64,000 nt of DNA, from the NCBI RefSeq assembly GCF_003323745.1, contig NZ_QOIL01000031.1, positions 35,988 through 99,987 on the forward strand, given 5' to 3'. This stretch comes from Sphaerisporangium album. GTDB lineage: Bacteria > Actinomycetota > Actinomycetes > Streptosporangiales > Streptosporangiaceae. The translations under genes and the position numbers were made by a program. The notes beneath the pieces were generated by a model. It was not told the DNA's origin. It ran no database searches and saw only the letters and a program-made list of their open reading frames with translations. Shown piece after piece: positions 1-7,425 of this stretch (position 1 is its first letter; every line of letters begins with the position of its first letter).

Positions 1-408
1 CCACACCGTGCGCCCGGCATTGTCCTCGTAGACACCCCATTGATCCGATATCAGATCAACGAGCATAAGCCCACGCCCACCCTCACCCAGGATGTCAGCC
101 TGAACACGCGGGAACGACTTACCTCCGGCATCAACGACGTCCACGTGAATTCGGTCCCAACACTCGGCCAGTGCAACCATGACACTTCCGCTGTGCCGTG
201 AGTCCGAGTGCATCACCGAATTCGTGAACACCTCCGACGTCAGCAATGTGACGTCCTCTAGTGCTGGATGATCAGCTCCGAGTCGGATGCGGACGAATGT
301 ACGCGCCTTAATGACGCTTTCCGGTGACGCAGGTAGTTCGGTGACGCCTAAGAGGATTCCCGACATGTCCGAGTTGCGTTTATCCTCCAATGTCTTAGGA
401 TCCCGCAT
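1..408 (-). CDS. ATP-binding regulatory protein, anti-sigma (HATPase) type, partial
   Basis: The 3' part of this gene is cut by the window edge; 136 codons are visible. The start is ATG at 408-406 with a GAGGTG ribosome site seven bases upstream. The protein has the GHKL ATPase landmarks of SpoIIAB/RsbW-like serine kinases: an N-box (LLTSEVFTNSVMHS), a G1-like VDVVDAGG and a G2-like GRGLMLVD. Stand-alone proteins of this type are common in actinomycetes, often beside XRE regulators. They are thought to act as anti-sigma or anti-anti-sigma partner kinases. It is divergent from the XRE gene at 585. Substrate and partner cannot be told from the sequence. Confidence 0.85.
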   Translation of the reverse strand, partial: MRDPKTLEDKRNSDMSGILLGVTELPASPESVIKARTFVRIRLGADHPALEDVTLLTSEVFTNSVMHSDSRHSGSVMVALAECWDRIHVDVVDAGGKSFPRVQADILGEGGRGLMLVDLISDQWGVYEDNAGRTVW

Positions 409-536
409 GGATCGCACCTCCGAGTGTCCGATGTGTGCGGTTCAGGGACCCGTACGGCGTTAACGGCGCCTGCGGGTCCCGCCATGTCTGGCGTCACCCA
501 TGACATCGCGGCATGTGGATGCACCGACAGTGAGAG

Positions 537-569
537 TGGGGGAGACTGGGGGAGACAGGCAGTCTCCCC
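537..569. promoter_or_regulatory. Direct repeat and hairpin just upstream of the XRE gene
   Basis: GGGGAGAC occurs twice in tandem (about 539-546 and 549-556), and the second copy pairs with GTCTCCCC at 562-569 across a five-base spacer. The structure ends immediately before the AAGGAG ribosome site of the regulator gene. A repeated, palindromic element in this position is a candidate autoregulatory operator or translational control hairpin; this role is inferred. Confidence 0.4.
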
Positions 570-584
570 TAAGGAGCGCATGCG

Positions 585-1910
585 ATGGGCAAAGCTCGGC
601 CGCCTTGGGCTACGCGACTCCGCGCCGGACGGCGCAAGAAGACGTGGACACAACGGGAGATGGCCAGAGAGCTTGCCGATGCTGCGGAAGGCACTAGCGC
701 ACGCCTAGCCGAGCGCGAGTCTCTGATTCGAATGATCAAAGACTGGGAGGCAGGCAGGCATAAGCCTAAAGATCCTTATCGAATCCTGTACTCCCGCGTA
801 CTCGGCATCGATGAGGATGAACTCTTCTCCGAGGAAACCCTAGCCGCATCACCTGATGTGTCCGCCGACCAGTCCATGGGCCCACGAGGGCCGTTGCCTA
901 TGCTGGTTACGGAGAGTGTGCCAGTCTCGCCACCAACCAAAGGTGATCCGGGCCGTCAGAGCGCCGATATGACAGCGATGAAAGCATTCCGCACAGCCGA
1001 CTTACAGGTGGGCGGCGGACATCTATACGCGAGCGTCGTCAAGTATCTGGAGACAGATCTAGCGCCGCGTCTATTCGGTGTCAACAGCGATGAATCCGAT
1101 ACTCTCTTTATGGCGGCAACCGCCCTTACGGAGATGGCCGGATGGATGGCCCACGACTCAGGACGCGACCTGTTAGCCGAACAGCACTTCGACCGCGCTT
1201 TGGCCCTAACAAAAGCGGCTAACGACCAGCACCTTACCGCTCACATTTTGAGCAGCAAGAGCCATCTGGCAAGTTACCTACGAAACGCCGATAAGGCTAT
1301 CCTGCTTGCCCGCAAAGGCCAAGATATCTTGCGTGTCTCACCGAACGGTATCCTGAGCGCACGCCTATTCGCCATGGAAGCGCGAGGTTTTGCTGGTTTA
1401 GGGAAGACGGCGGAATGTTTTCGGCTACTTGAACGCGCGGAGAAAGCTTTAGAAGGCGGGTCGGTCGATGAGACGTCCCTTTGGGTCAGCAATTTTGATG
1501 CAGGATCATTGGCTAGTGAAGCTGCACGATGCATGAGTCAGCTTGGCAAGCCAGTCGAGACCCGACGGTATGCAGAGCGTATTATCTCGCTAAGGCCAGC
1601 CCATCGGACACGTAGCCGCGCATTTGGACAACTTACCCTCGCATCTGCATGCATCCACCTTGGCAAGTTCGATGAGGCGTGCGCAGTGACACAGGAGGTG
1701 CTGACCTCCACGCAATCGCTTGGCTCATTCCTAATCATCAAACAGCTCAACAACTTAAGGCTAGCCCTCACATCGAGTATCGCAGTCAACAGCAAAGCAG
1801 CCCGCGAACTATCCGCTCATCTAGAGGCAGTCGTTGAGGAACGCCTTTGGCTCTACCAGTGGCTAAGTAAGGACGAGAAGCGCCAAGTCGGGAGCACCCG
1901 TGAACTCTGA
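585..1910 (+). CDS. XRE-family regulator with TPR-like C-terminal domain
   Basis: This 441-residue protein has an N-terminal helix-turn-helix (roughly residues 10-65, with TWTQREMARELADAA and a typical WEAGRHKP segment). A long helical region of TPR-like repeats follows from about residue 140 to the end. Such HTH-TPR regulators resemble the sensor-regulators of actinomycete mobile elements and the SCO4441-like family. ATG 585 is supported by AAGGAG at 571-576. The gene overlaps the start of the Nudix gene by 11 bases, so the two are probably co-translated. Its codon use is AT-richer than the host genes, matching the rest of the element. It likely controls element maintenance or its own operon; no ligand is evident. 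Confidence 0.8.
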   Translation: MGKARPPWATRLRAGRRKKTWTQREMARELADAAEGTSARLAERESLIRMIKDWEAGRHKPKDPYRILYSRVLGIDEDELFSEETLAASPDVSADQSMGPRGPLPMLVTESVPVSPPTKGDPGRQSADMTAMKAFRTADLQVGGGHLYASVVKYLETDLAPRLFGVNSDESDTLFMAATALTEMAGWMAHDSGRDLLAEQHFDRALALTKAANDQHLTAHILSSKSHLASYLRNADKAILLARKGQDILRVSPNGILSARLFAMEARGFAGLGKTAECFRLLERAEKALEGGSVDETSLWVSNFDAGSLASEAARCMSQLGKPVETRRYAERIISLRPAHRTRSRAFGQLTLASACIHLGKFDEACAVTQEVLTSTQSLGSFLIIKQLNNLRLALTSSIAVNSKAARELSAHLEAVVEERLWLYQWLSKDEKRQVGSTREL

Positions 1911-2421
1911 AGATCCACTCTACGAACGCGATCCCGACGCATGGAATTCCTATCTTGCGGCCGGAAACGCGAAGCAGCCTCGCAAGCGTGTTAGCGCAGA
2001 TGTAATTCTTCGAGATGACGCGGGCCGGATATTGCTGGTTGACCCCAAGTACAAGCCTGATTGGGATCTACCTGGAGGCATGGCAGAGGCAAATGAACCA
2101 CCGGCCGATACGGCCCGCCGTGAACTGCGCGAAGAGCTGGGATGCTCTGTCAAGGTTGGCGCACTGCTATGCGTAGACTGGCAATCGCCTCATGGACCGT
2201 GGGATGACCTGCTTGCCTTCGTCTTCGATGGTGGCACGTTGAGCAGTAGAGATATAGATGCGCTCTACTTGGCGGATCAAGAACTTGCAGCCTATGAATT
2301 CTGCTCTATCGAGCAGGCTAGACAGCGGTTGCGGCCGTATATGACCCGACGCCTAACCAATGCCTTGGAAGCTCTCACGACCGGGCAATTCCGATATTTG
2401 CAAGACGGTCACCCGCAGTAG
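1900..2421 (+). CDS. Nudix hydrolase
   Basis: This 173-residue protein contains a complete Nudix box at residues 60-82, matching GX5EX7REUXEEXGU (G60, E66, R74-E75, E78-E79, G81). That box binds Mg2+ and catalyses hydrolysis of nucleoside diphosphates linked to another moiety. The start is GTG 1900, inside the last codons of the XRE gene, with GGAG at 1891. Nudix genes next to regulators are a recurrent feature of AICEs, where a role in signalling through nucleotide hydrolysis has been proposed. The substrate is unknown. The N-terminal 25 residues preceding the beta-strand core are specific to this actinobacterial subgroup. Confidence 0.9.
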   Translation: MNSEDPLYERDPDAWNSYLAAGNAKQPRKRVSADVILRDDAGRILLVDPKYKPDWDLPGGMAEANEPPADTARRELREELGCSVKVGALLCVDWQSPHGPWDDLLAFVFDGGTLSSRDIDALYLADQELAAYEFCSIEQARQRLRPYMTRRLTNALEALTTGQFRYLQDGHPQ

Positions 2422-2568
2422 GCGCCAGGTGCCAGCACAAGATCAAAACAGCCTCCGGCGGGGGACTCCGGCTCCGGGGTCGGCACGAGCGTTGTCGAAC
2501 GACCGTAAAGGGTTGCTGCGGGAGCCCGACCATCCCGTTCGCCGTCACCCCGGGCAGAGCCAAGCAGA

Positions 2569-2632
2569 CCAAGGCCACGGGCACAAGACCGTTCGTCCGG
2601 TAGGGCGCTGCGTCTTGTGCCCGTGGCCTTGG
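2569..2632. repeat. Perfect 21-bp inverted repeat between nud and rep
   Basis: Arms at 2569-2589 and 2612-2632 are perfect reverse complements with a 22-base spacer. The element lies between the Nudix and rep genes, which converge here. It could be a bidirectional terminator, although there is no T-run, or part of the rolling-circle origin used by the adjacent initiator. The rest of 2422-2829 holds a short CCC-TTCG-GGG hairpin at 2768-2778 near the rep stop, and no convincing gene. Confidence 0.6.
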
Positions 2633-2829
2633 CCCGCTTCCCCTACGGGACGGGATGACGGCAAACGGGACGGCCAGACAGGCCGAATGCTGCGGAGAGG
2701 ACCCGTGCATATGCGCGTAGGGTTCTTTCATCCCGTCGTGGTGTCGCCGGCCCCAACCGCTTCGCGGCCCCTTCGGGGTGCTTCGCATTGGCGCCGGCCA
2801 CACCACTACCGCACGGGGCCAGCCACCAG

Positions 2830-4233
2830 TTAGCCGGGCGGTTGCTCGCGAGCCTGTTGCCGTACGATCTGCCGCGCTGTGGCGATGCGTTGCCGTGCCA
2901 GCTCAGCCCAGAACCGTTCGCCGTCCCTGTGGCCGCTTCCGGCGAACCGCCATTCGCCCACCGTGACCGTCTGCCGTTCGGCCGGGTCGGGCAGGCCCCG
3001 ACGCTTGCGCGCCTCTTCGGCCTGGTGATCGGCCCGAGCCTGCCGCAGCGTGCCCAAGGTGGTGGAGTAGTGGCGGCTCTTGGTGGAGAAGTGCCCCCGG
3101 TAACCGAGCATGTGAGCCCACCGCCGAAGCGGCATCAGCCGGTACTCGGGGAGGTCGTTCAGCACGAAACACGTGTAGATCATGCGCCGGGCATGCTCGG
3201 TGACATCCAGGAACGCCACATCCCGCATCTGCCGGATCGGCCGGTCAACCGTCCCGGAGGCTTCCGCGCCCTTGGTGGCGTACTTGGCGATGTAGGACGC
3301 CACCCGCTGATCTGCCACCCCTTCCAGCGAGGTAGAGACATAGATCGGGTCCACGTCGAGCTGAGTCCCCCAGCGAGCGACGAACGAGCCGTCATCACGA
3401 ACGGGCACCGAGACGACCGCCGCAGCCTCCCGAATGGCGTCCTGGAGGACGGGCACGCTCGCCCAGCCCGGAGGAGCCACCCCAGGGCCGTCCGGTCCAT
3501 CCAGCCGGATCACGGCATGGAAGTGGACCAGGCCACGCGCCTGATATTCAGCCACCTTGGCGTACGACAGCCGCAGCCGTTGTCTGAGCTGCGCGCGTGA
3601 GATGCCCAGTCGCCGGGCGAAGACGGCCGGGAGAGCCTGAGTGAAGCGCCGCCACAGTTCGCCCGCGTGAGCGTTCCACAGCACGGCGCCGGGATAGTCG
3701 TAGCAGTCCACGCAGACCGGTTGCCCGACCTGGGGGTCTGCTTCCTCATGTCGTGTGCCGCAGCCTTGCGGCCGTCCGTGCTCGCACACCGGGTTGTCGC
3801 GCCTAGGACGACACGGCAGTGCCTTCCCGTCCTTCTCGCGTCGAGCGTGGACCGCGCCGAACGAGGGGGCGGTGAAGGTGGCGAACACCCGGGGATGCGC
3901 GCTTACGTCCTCGGGGACGCCCTTGCCGCCCCGCAGGCCGGACAGGACCAGGTGATAGGTGTCATCCCGGTAGACCTCCGCACAGGCAGGACACCGGGAC
4001 GCGCGACGGTTACCGCACGCGGTGAGCAGGTACCCGGTTGGCTCATCCGCCGTCCGGTAGACATCCAGGATCTCTAGAGCCGAGTCGAAGGTGATCCGGT
4101 GACCTTGAAGCCGGATCGGCTCAGCACAGCCACCAGTGGCGCGCACCATCTGTTGCCACCGGGCGAAGTCCGGCATCGACGCGCGTTGAGCAGCGGCATA
4201 GATATCGGGAGAGAAGCCGTGAGCCTCAGTCAC
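2830..4233 (-). CDS. RepSA-type rolling-circle replication initiator
   Basis: This 467-residue protein is related to the RepSA initiators of pSAM2-like elements, which nick the double-strand origin to replicate the excised circle. Visible features are Cys-rich putative metal sites (CGNRRASRCPAC and CVDC), an HUH-like VHFHAVIRL segment (His237 and His239) and YIAKY (Tyr314 and Tyr318). The HUH motif and tyrosine suggest a pC194-like relaxase fold. The GTG start at 4233-4231 is preferred over ATG 4329: it has a GGAGGGG site, and it overlaps the stop of the 63-codon gene upstream in a GTGA arrangement, implying translational coupling. The residues added by the longer start do not look conserved. 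Confidence 0.88.
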   Translation of the reverse strand: MTEAHGFSPDIYAAAQRASMPDFARWQQMVRATGGCAEPIRLQGHRITFDSALEILDVYRTADEPTGYLLTACGNRRASRCPACAEVYRDDTYHLVLSGLRGGKGVPEDVSAHPRVFATFTAPSFGAVHARREKDGKALPCRPRRDNPVCEHGRPQGCGTRHEEADPQVGQPVCVDCYDYPGAVLWNAHAGELWRRFTQALPAVFARRLGISRAQLRQRLRLSYAKVAEYQARGLVHFHAVIRLDGPDGPGVAPPGWASVPVLQDAIREAAAVVSVPVRDDGSFVARWGTQLDVDPIYVSTSLEGVADQRVASYIAKYATKGAEASGTVDRPIRQMRDVAFLDVTEHARRMIYTCFVLNDLPEYRLMPLRRWAHMLGYRGHFSTKSRHYSTTLGTLRQARADHQAEEARKRRGLPDPAERQTVTVGEWRFAGSGHRDGERFWAELARQRIATARQIVRQQAREQPPG

Positions 4234-4421
4234 GCGGCACCCCTCCTGCCCTCGACGGGACGAGCAGAGGAGACAGAAGACGGACGCGGGTCTATCTCTA
4301 CATCGAGAATGGCAGCGACACGCCGCCACTTATCAGGCGACCACTCGGGTAGCTGAGCGGCCTTTCGCTTGCCCCACTCCTGAGCAAGCTTGAGATGTGG
4401 CACCAATTCATCGGGTACCAG
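4230..4421 (-). CDS. Small basic protein coupled to rep
   Basis: A 63-codon gene begins with CTG (4421-4419), six bases after AAGGAG, and ends in TGA overlapping the rep GTG by four bases. The product has an amphipathic N-terminal half (HLKLAQEWGKRKAAQLPEW) and a basic WRRVAAIL helix. I do not recognise a family; size and place suggest an excisionase-like or replication accessory protein. Upstream the same frame is blocked only by TGA at 4436-4434. Beyond that it stays open to an ATG at 4502, so the gene may once have been about 85 codons. A GTG at 4403 is an alternative start but lies too far from the ribosome site. Confidence 0.55.
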   Translation of the reverse strand: MVPDELVPHLKLAQEWGKRKAAQLPEWSPDKWRRVAAILDVEIDPRPSSVSSARPVEGRRGAA

Positions 4422-4882
4422 CGGGGGCTCCTTTCACCGCAGGGAGCCACCGACGCACTGGAAGACGAAAGCACCATCGCAGGCATGCCGAAGATACGGC
4501 ATGATGTGACGATGATGCTTTCAGCGAGAGTAATTTGGAGTGTTTGTAAGTTTATGCGCGATGTTTTATAGACCGGTTGGCGCGCCAATTTATTGGCCTA
4601 CCGCTGGGCCGGGCACATCCAGCGGAACAGCAACCTTATATGTTTGTTTTAGTATTCCCGGTAGTTTATTCGCGCCGAATCGTATCGCGTGCCGGTTTCT
4701 CGCTGTCCCTGTCGCTCGTGGTCGGATGGCCTGGACACCTCTAGATCTACCACGCTGACAACGAATAGGGGGAGGTCAAAGTTCCATTGGCAGCCGCATC
4801 GGCCACCTTTCGTAGGTGTCCCTCAGCGTCCCCAGACGTCCAAGGGCGTCCGTAGCCGTCCCACCATTCCAGGAAACAGGTA
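4422..4882. other. AT-richer intergenic region between int and rep genes
   Basis: No convincing gene other than the possible N-terminal extension described for the small gene. Visible structures are a hairpin CATGCCG-aagata-CGGCATG at 4484-4503, a perfect 12-bp palindrome TTGGCGCGCCAA at 4577-4588 beside a TATAAA-rich segment, and clustered GTCC motifs near 4820-4860. It probably holds the promoter and operator for the rep transcription unit, read leftward. Confidence 0.4.
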
Positions 4883-4919
4883 AGGGAGCTGTCACCCCGG
4901 GTAAGGGTGGCAGCTCCCT
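4883..4919 (-). terminator. Hairpin downstream of the integrase gene
   Basis: Arms 4883-4897 and 4905-4919 pair at 14 of 15 positions around a seven-base loop, beginning 18 bases after the integrase stop codon. There is no U-tract, as is usual for actinomycete terminators. Confidence 0.65.
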
Positions 4920-4936
4920 GCCCAGTTAGAGACGTC

Positions 4937-6481
4937 CTAGACGTCCTCACGTCCGATCGGTTCGAGAAGATCGGGATTGAACGGAGCCCGCCCCGTCCGG
5001 CCACTCGGATGGACGATCACGGCGACGAGCGCTTCCCGCACGTACATGCGCTTACGCGACAGAGGCAGCCCACCATCCTCCTCTGGTAGGTACCAGCGCT
5101 TGCGGATGTCCGCCACGTTGATGTCTGTCCGCGCCTGCGCCGCTCTTACGGCACCCTCGAATTTATTCTTCTCGGCGCGCAGTTCGGCAACGTCGCGCTC
5201 CAGATCAGGTAGCAGCCGGTAGAACAGTTCAGCCGTGACCTTCCGAGGCTTGCCCATGAATGCGGAAATGTGCTCATTAAGAGCGGCTTCCGCTTCGTTG
5301 AGTTCTGCGAGGCGAGGCCATTCCGTCGAGACGGGAATTCGACGGATTTCCGCTTCTTCTAGCTTAGCTAAAACAGCTTCGGAAACGTACATGTCAACGA
5401 GGTCACCACGTCGAGACAGCGCGCCGCAACCGCCCGCGCTACGCGCCGGGCAATGGTACACGTGATGGCCCAGTTCCGGACGTTGGGCAACTCGAAGCTT
5501 TGTGTTGCATATACCGCCGTCCGCTTTCGGCCGCCCGCAGCGGAGAATTCCGGTGAGCAAGTAGCGGTGTTCACGGTAATCGGATGGGAGCAACTCGCCC
5601 GGTACGCCATCCTGTCCGACACTGCGCCCGTTGCGCGTAGTGAAGATCGCTTGCACTGTCACCCATTCATCCGGGGTAAGGATGGCTTCCCACTGCCCGA
5701 CCACCGGGTTACCGTCGTCATCTCTCACAAGCTCGTCACCGAGCCGACGCCAGCCGCAAAGCCGAGGGTTCGAGAGGGTTCCCTTAAGCACGTGGACTCG
5801 CCAGTCTCCCCCACGAGGAGTCCTCACGCCATCCCGATTCCATGCGTTGACGATGGAGCGCAATGAGCTACCGCCGATGAAGTCGCGCGCTGCCTGACGC
5901 AGCAAAGGCGCCTCCTTCGGATCGAGCGAAACACGGTCAGCCTGCCAGCCGAACGGCCGATGTCCCCCCACCGGGATACCTTCCTCCGCCCTCCGCCGAT
6001 GCGCCCGCCTCGCGCGACGCTGCATCTTCCTGACTTCCATCTTCGAGATCACTGCCCCGAACAGGCCCATGCTTTCGACGTCTTCGCTGTACAGGTTCTT
6101 GGTCTGTTTGGCGTCCGCGTACACGAAACCGTCGTTATAGGTGAACGCCTCCACGAAGCGCTCAAAGTCACCAGGGCGACGAGTCAGGCGATCATCGGCC
6201 ACGACGACGACGCCGCGAACCTGAGTCCCGTCATCGAGCTTGCCAACACGCAGGGCCTTGACCATCGTTTCGAAGTCGTCACGCACGACGTCAGCCTTTG
6301 CCGCAGACTTGTCGTTGTCCGTGAACTCGTGGACAACCGTCCAGCCGTGCCGAGCAGCCGTCTCCCGGTTGACCTTGTGTTGGTCACGCACACCGTGTTC
6401 GTCCTTCTTCGTGTCTGCCGAGATCCGCGCGTACGACACCACCGGAACGACGTCCGAGGTCAGCGCCTTGAGCTTCGTCAT
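4937..6481 (-). CDS. Large serine recombinase (integrase)
   Basis: This 514-residue protein has the three-part layout of large serine recombinases. An N-terminal resolvase domain carries catalytic Ser21 in VSYARIS and the DRLTRRPGDFERF arginine motif near residue 100. A recombinase domain spans about 170-310. A zinc-ribbon has Cys pairs in ILRCGRPKADGGIC and YHCPARSAGGC, followed by a charged coiled-coil (about 385-450). The enzyme would integrate and excise the element between attP and attB. AGGAGG six bases before ATG supports the start. The attachment site lies directly upstream, so the ribosome site sits inside the recombination region. Confidence 0.95.
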   Translation of the reverse strand: MTKLKALTSDVVPVVSYARISADTKKDEHGVRDQHKVNRETAARHGWTVVHEFTDNDKSAAKADVVRDDFETMVKALRVGKLDDGTQVRGVVVVADDRLTRRPGDFERFVEAFTYNDGFVYADAKQTKNLYSEDVESMGLFGAVISKMEVRKMQRRARRAHRRRAEEGIPVGGHRPFGWQADRVSLDPKEAPLLRQAARDFIGGSSLRSIVNAWNRDGVRTPRGGDWRVHVLKGTLSNPRLCGWRRLGDELVRDDDGNPVVGQWEAILTPDEWVTVQAIFTTRNGRSVGQDGVPGELLPSDYREHRYLLTGILRCGRPKADGGICNTKLRVAQRPELGHHVYHCPARSAGGCGALSRRGDLVDMYVSEAVLAKLEEAEIRRIPVSTEWPRLAELNEAEAALNEHISAFMGKPRKVTAELFYRLLPDLERDVAELRAEKNKFEGAVRAAQARTDINVADIRKRWYLPEEDGGLPLSRKRMYVREALVAVIVHPSGRTGRAPFNPDLLEPIGREDV

Positions 6482-6516
6482 GTGTGCCTCCTAGGTAAAG
6501 AGTATCCCTAGGCACT
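6482..6516. other. Element-chromosome junction (attL/attR)
   Basis: This lies between the integrase start and the first symporter codons. It contains CCTAGG at 6490-6495 and again at 6507-6512, and GTGCCT (6484-6489) facing AGGCAC (6510-6515). Imperfect inverted repeats around a short core are expected of serine-integrase sites. The crossover dinucleotide cannot be fixed without the other end. Confidence 0.6.
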
Positions 6517-6940
6517 GTTCTACTTGCAGACGTTGTTCTCGTTCTTCAACGCGCCGCTGTTCGCGACGTTCATCATCGGCCTGTTCTGGCGGCGGATGAC
6601 CGCGTGGGCCGGGTTCTGGGGCCTGCTGTCGGGGACCGTCGCCGCGTTCGCGTCCTACATCCTGTTCAAGGTGGGCGTGCTCGACTTCGGCACCGAGCTG
6701 AACGCCACCTTCTGGGGCGCGGGCACCGCGTTCGTCGTCGACGCGGTGGTCTCGATCGTCGTCACCCTGCTCACCACGCCGAAGCCGGAGAGCGAACTGC
6801 GCGGGCTGGTCTACGGCCTCAGCGACGCCTCGATCGCGGACGACGCGCTGGCGGGCGACAGGGCGTGGTACCGCTCGCCGATCATCCTCGGCGTGGGCGC
6901 GATCGTCCTCGGCGCCCTGCTGTACATCCCCTTCGCCTGA
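6512..6940 (+). pseudogene. Sodium:solute symporter, 3' fragment cut by the element
   Basis: The frame GCA-CTG-TTC onward encodes about 142 residues that match the last membrane segments of SSS-family symporters (YLQTLFSFFNAPLFATFIIG and GFWGLLSGTVAA). Two further hydrophobic helices follow before TGA at 6938. Family members are usually about 500-570 residues, so some three quarters are missing. An in-frame TAG (6509-6511) lies at the junction with the integrative element. The 5' part should be at the other end of the element, outside the window. A TTG at 6524 could start translation, but a functional transporter is not expected. Confidence 0.85.
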
Positions 6941-6969
6941 ACCTTCCCTGATCGATACGGAGAACCCCT

Positions 6970-7281
6970 GTGAGCGAGGAGACCACCCGCAAGCGCGCCG
7001 CACGGCTGTTCGACATCCGGCGGATCATCGGCGGGCTGTTCGTGGTGTACGGCGTGATCCTGACGATCACCGGGCTGCTCGACGGCCAGGCCGAGGTGGC
7101 CAAGGCCGAGGGCGTGCGCATCAACCTCTGGACGGGCCTGGCGATGATCGTCGTCGGGGTCGTCTTCGTCGTCTGGGAACGGCTGCGTCCGTACGACGCG
7201 CCGGACGCGTCCCCCGAGTCCGAATCCGAGTCGGCGTCGAGGTCGGCGTCGGAGGGGGAAGCGGGCCGGCCGGGGGCATAG
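6970..7281 (+). CDS. Small two-helix membrane protein downstream of the symporter
   Basis: This 103-residue protein has two transmembrane segments (about 20-38 and 54-70, the latter in LAMIVVGVVFVVWE) and an acidic Ser/Glu-rich tail. The GTG start at 6970 follows CGGAGAA. It sits 29 bases after the symporter stop on the same strand, a pairing I associate with actinomycete SSS symporters, so it may have been an accessory subunit. If so, its partner and promoter were severed by the integrated element. No catalytic motif is visible. Confidence 0.75.
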   Translation: MSEETTRKRAARLFDIRRIIGGLFVVYGVILTITGLLDGQAEVAKAEGVRINLWTGLAMIVVGVVFVVWERLRPYDAPDASPESESESASRSASEGEAGRPGA

Positions 7282-7425
7282 ACCTCCAAGAGGGACGACA
7301 GGTCGTGTAACTTTCAGCCCCGGCAGGGCATCAGCGCAGGTGGGCAAGCCGCCCGGCATCGCCTCCCTTCCTCGGCCCGCTCGCCCGTCCTTACCATCGC
7401 GGCGCGGACCAATCGGAGGTGAAGG

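Larger units (their letters stand above)
1..6511. mobile_element. Right part of an AICE-type integrative element
   Basis: This stretch carries an AICE-like gene set: an ATP-binding regulator, an XRE regulator, a Nudix hydrolase, a RepSA-type replication initiator and a site-specific recombinase. Nudix and regulator genes are recurrent in described AICEs. Its base composition is clearly lower in GC than everything from 6512 onward. The boundary at about 6511 is placed where the reading frame of a sodium:solute symporter resumes. The left end, the FtsK-like transfer gene and the second attachment site would lie outside the window, so completeness cannot be judged. Confidence 0.75.

Noticed and set aside
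7282..7425. Possible riboswitch in the leader of the secreted esterase
   Set aside because: I looked for a ydaO/c-di-AMP-like or cobalamin-like core and found no conserved boxes.
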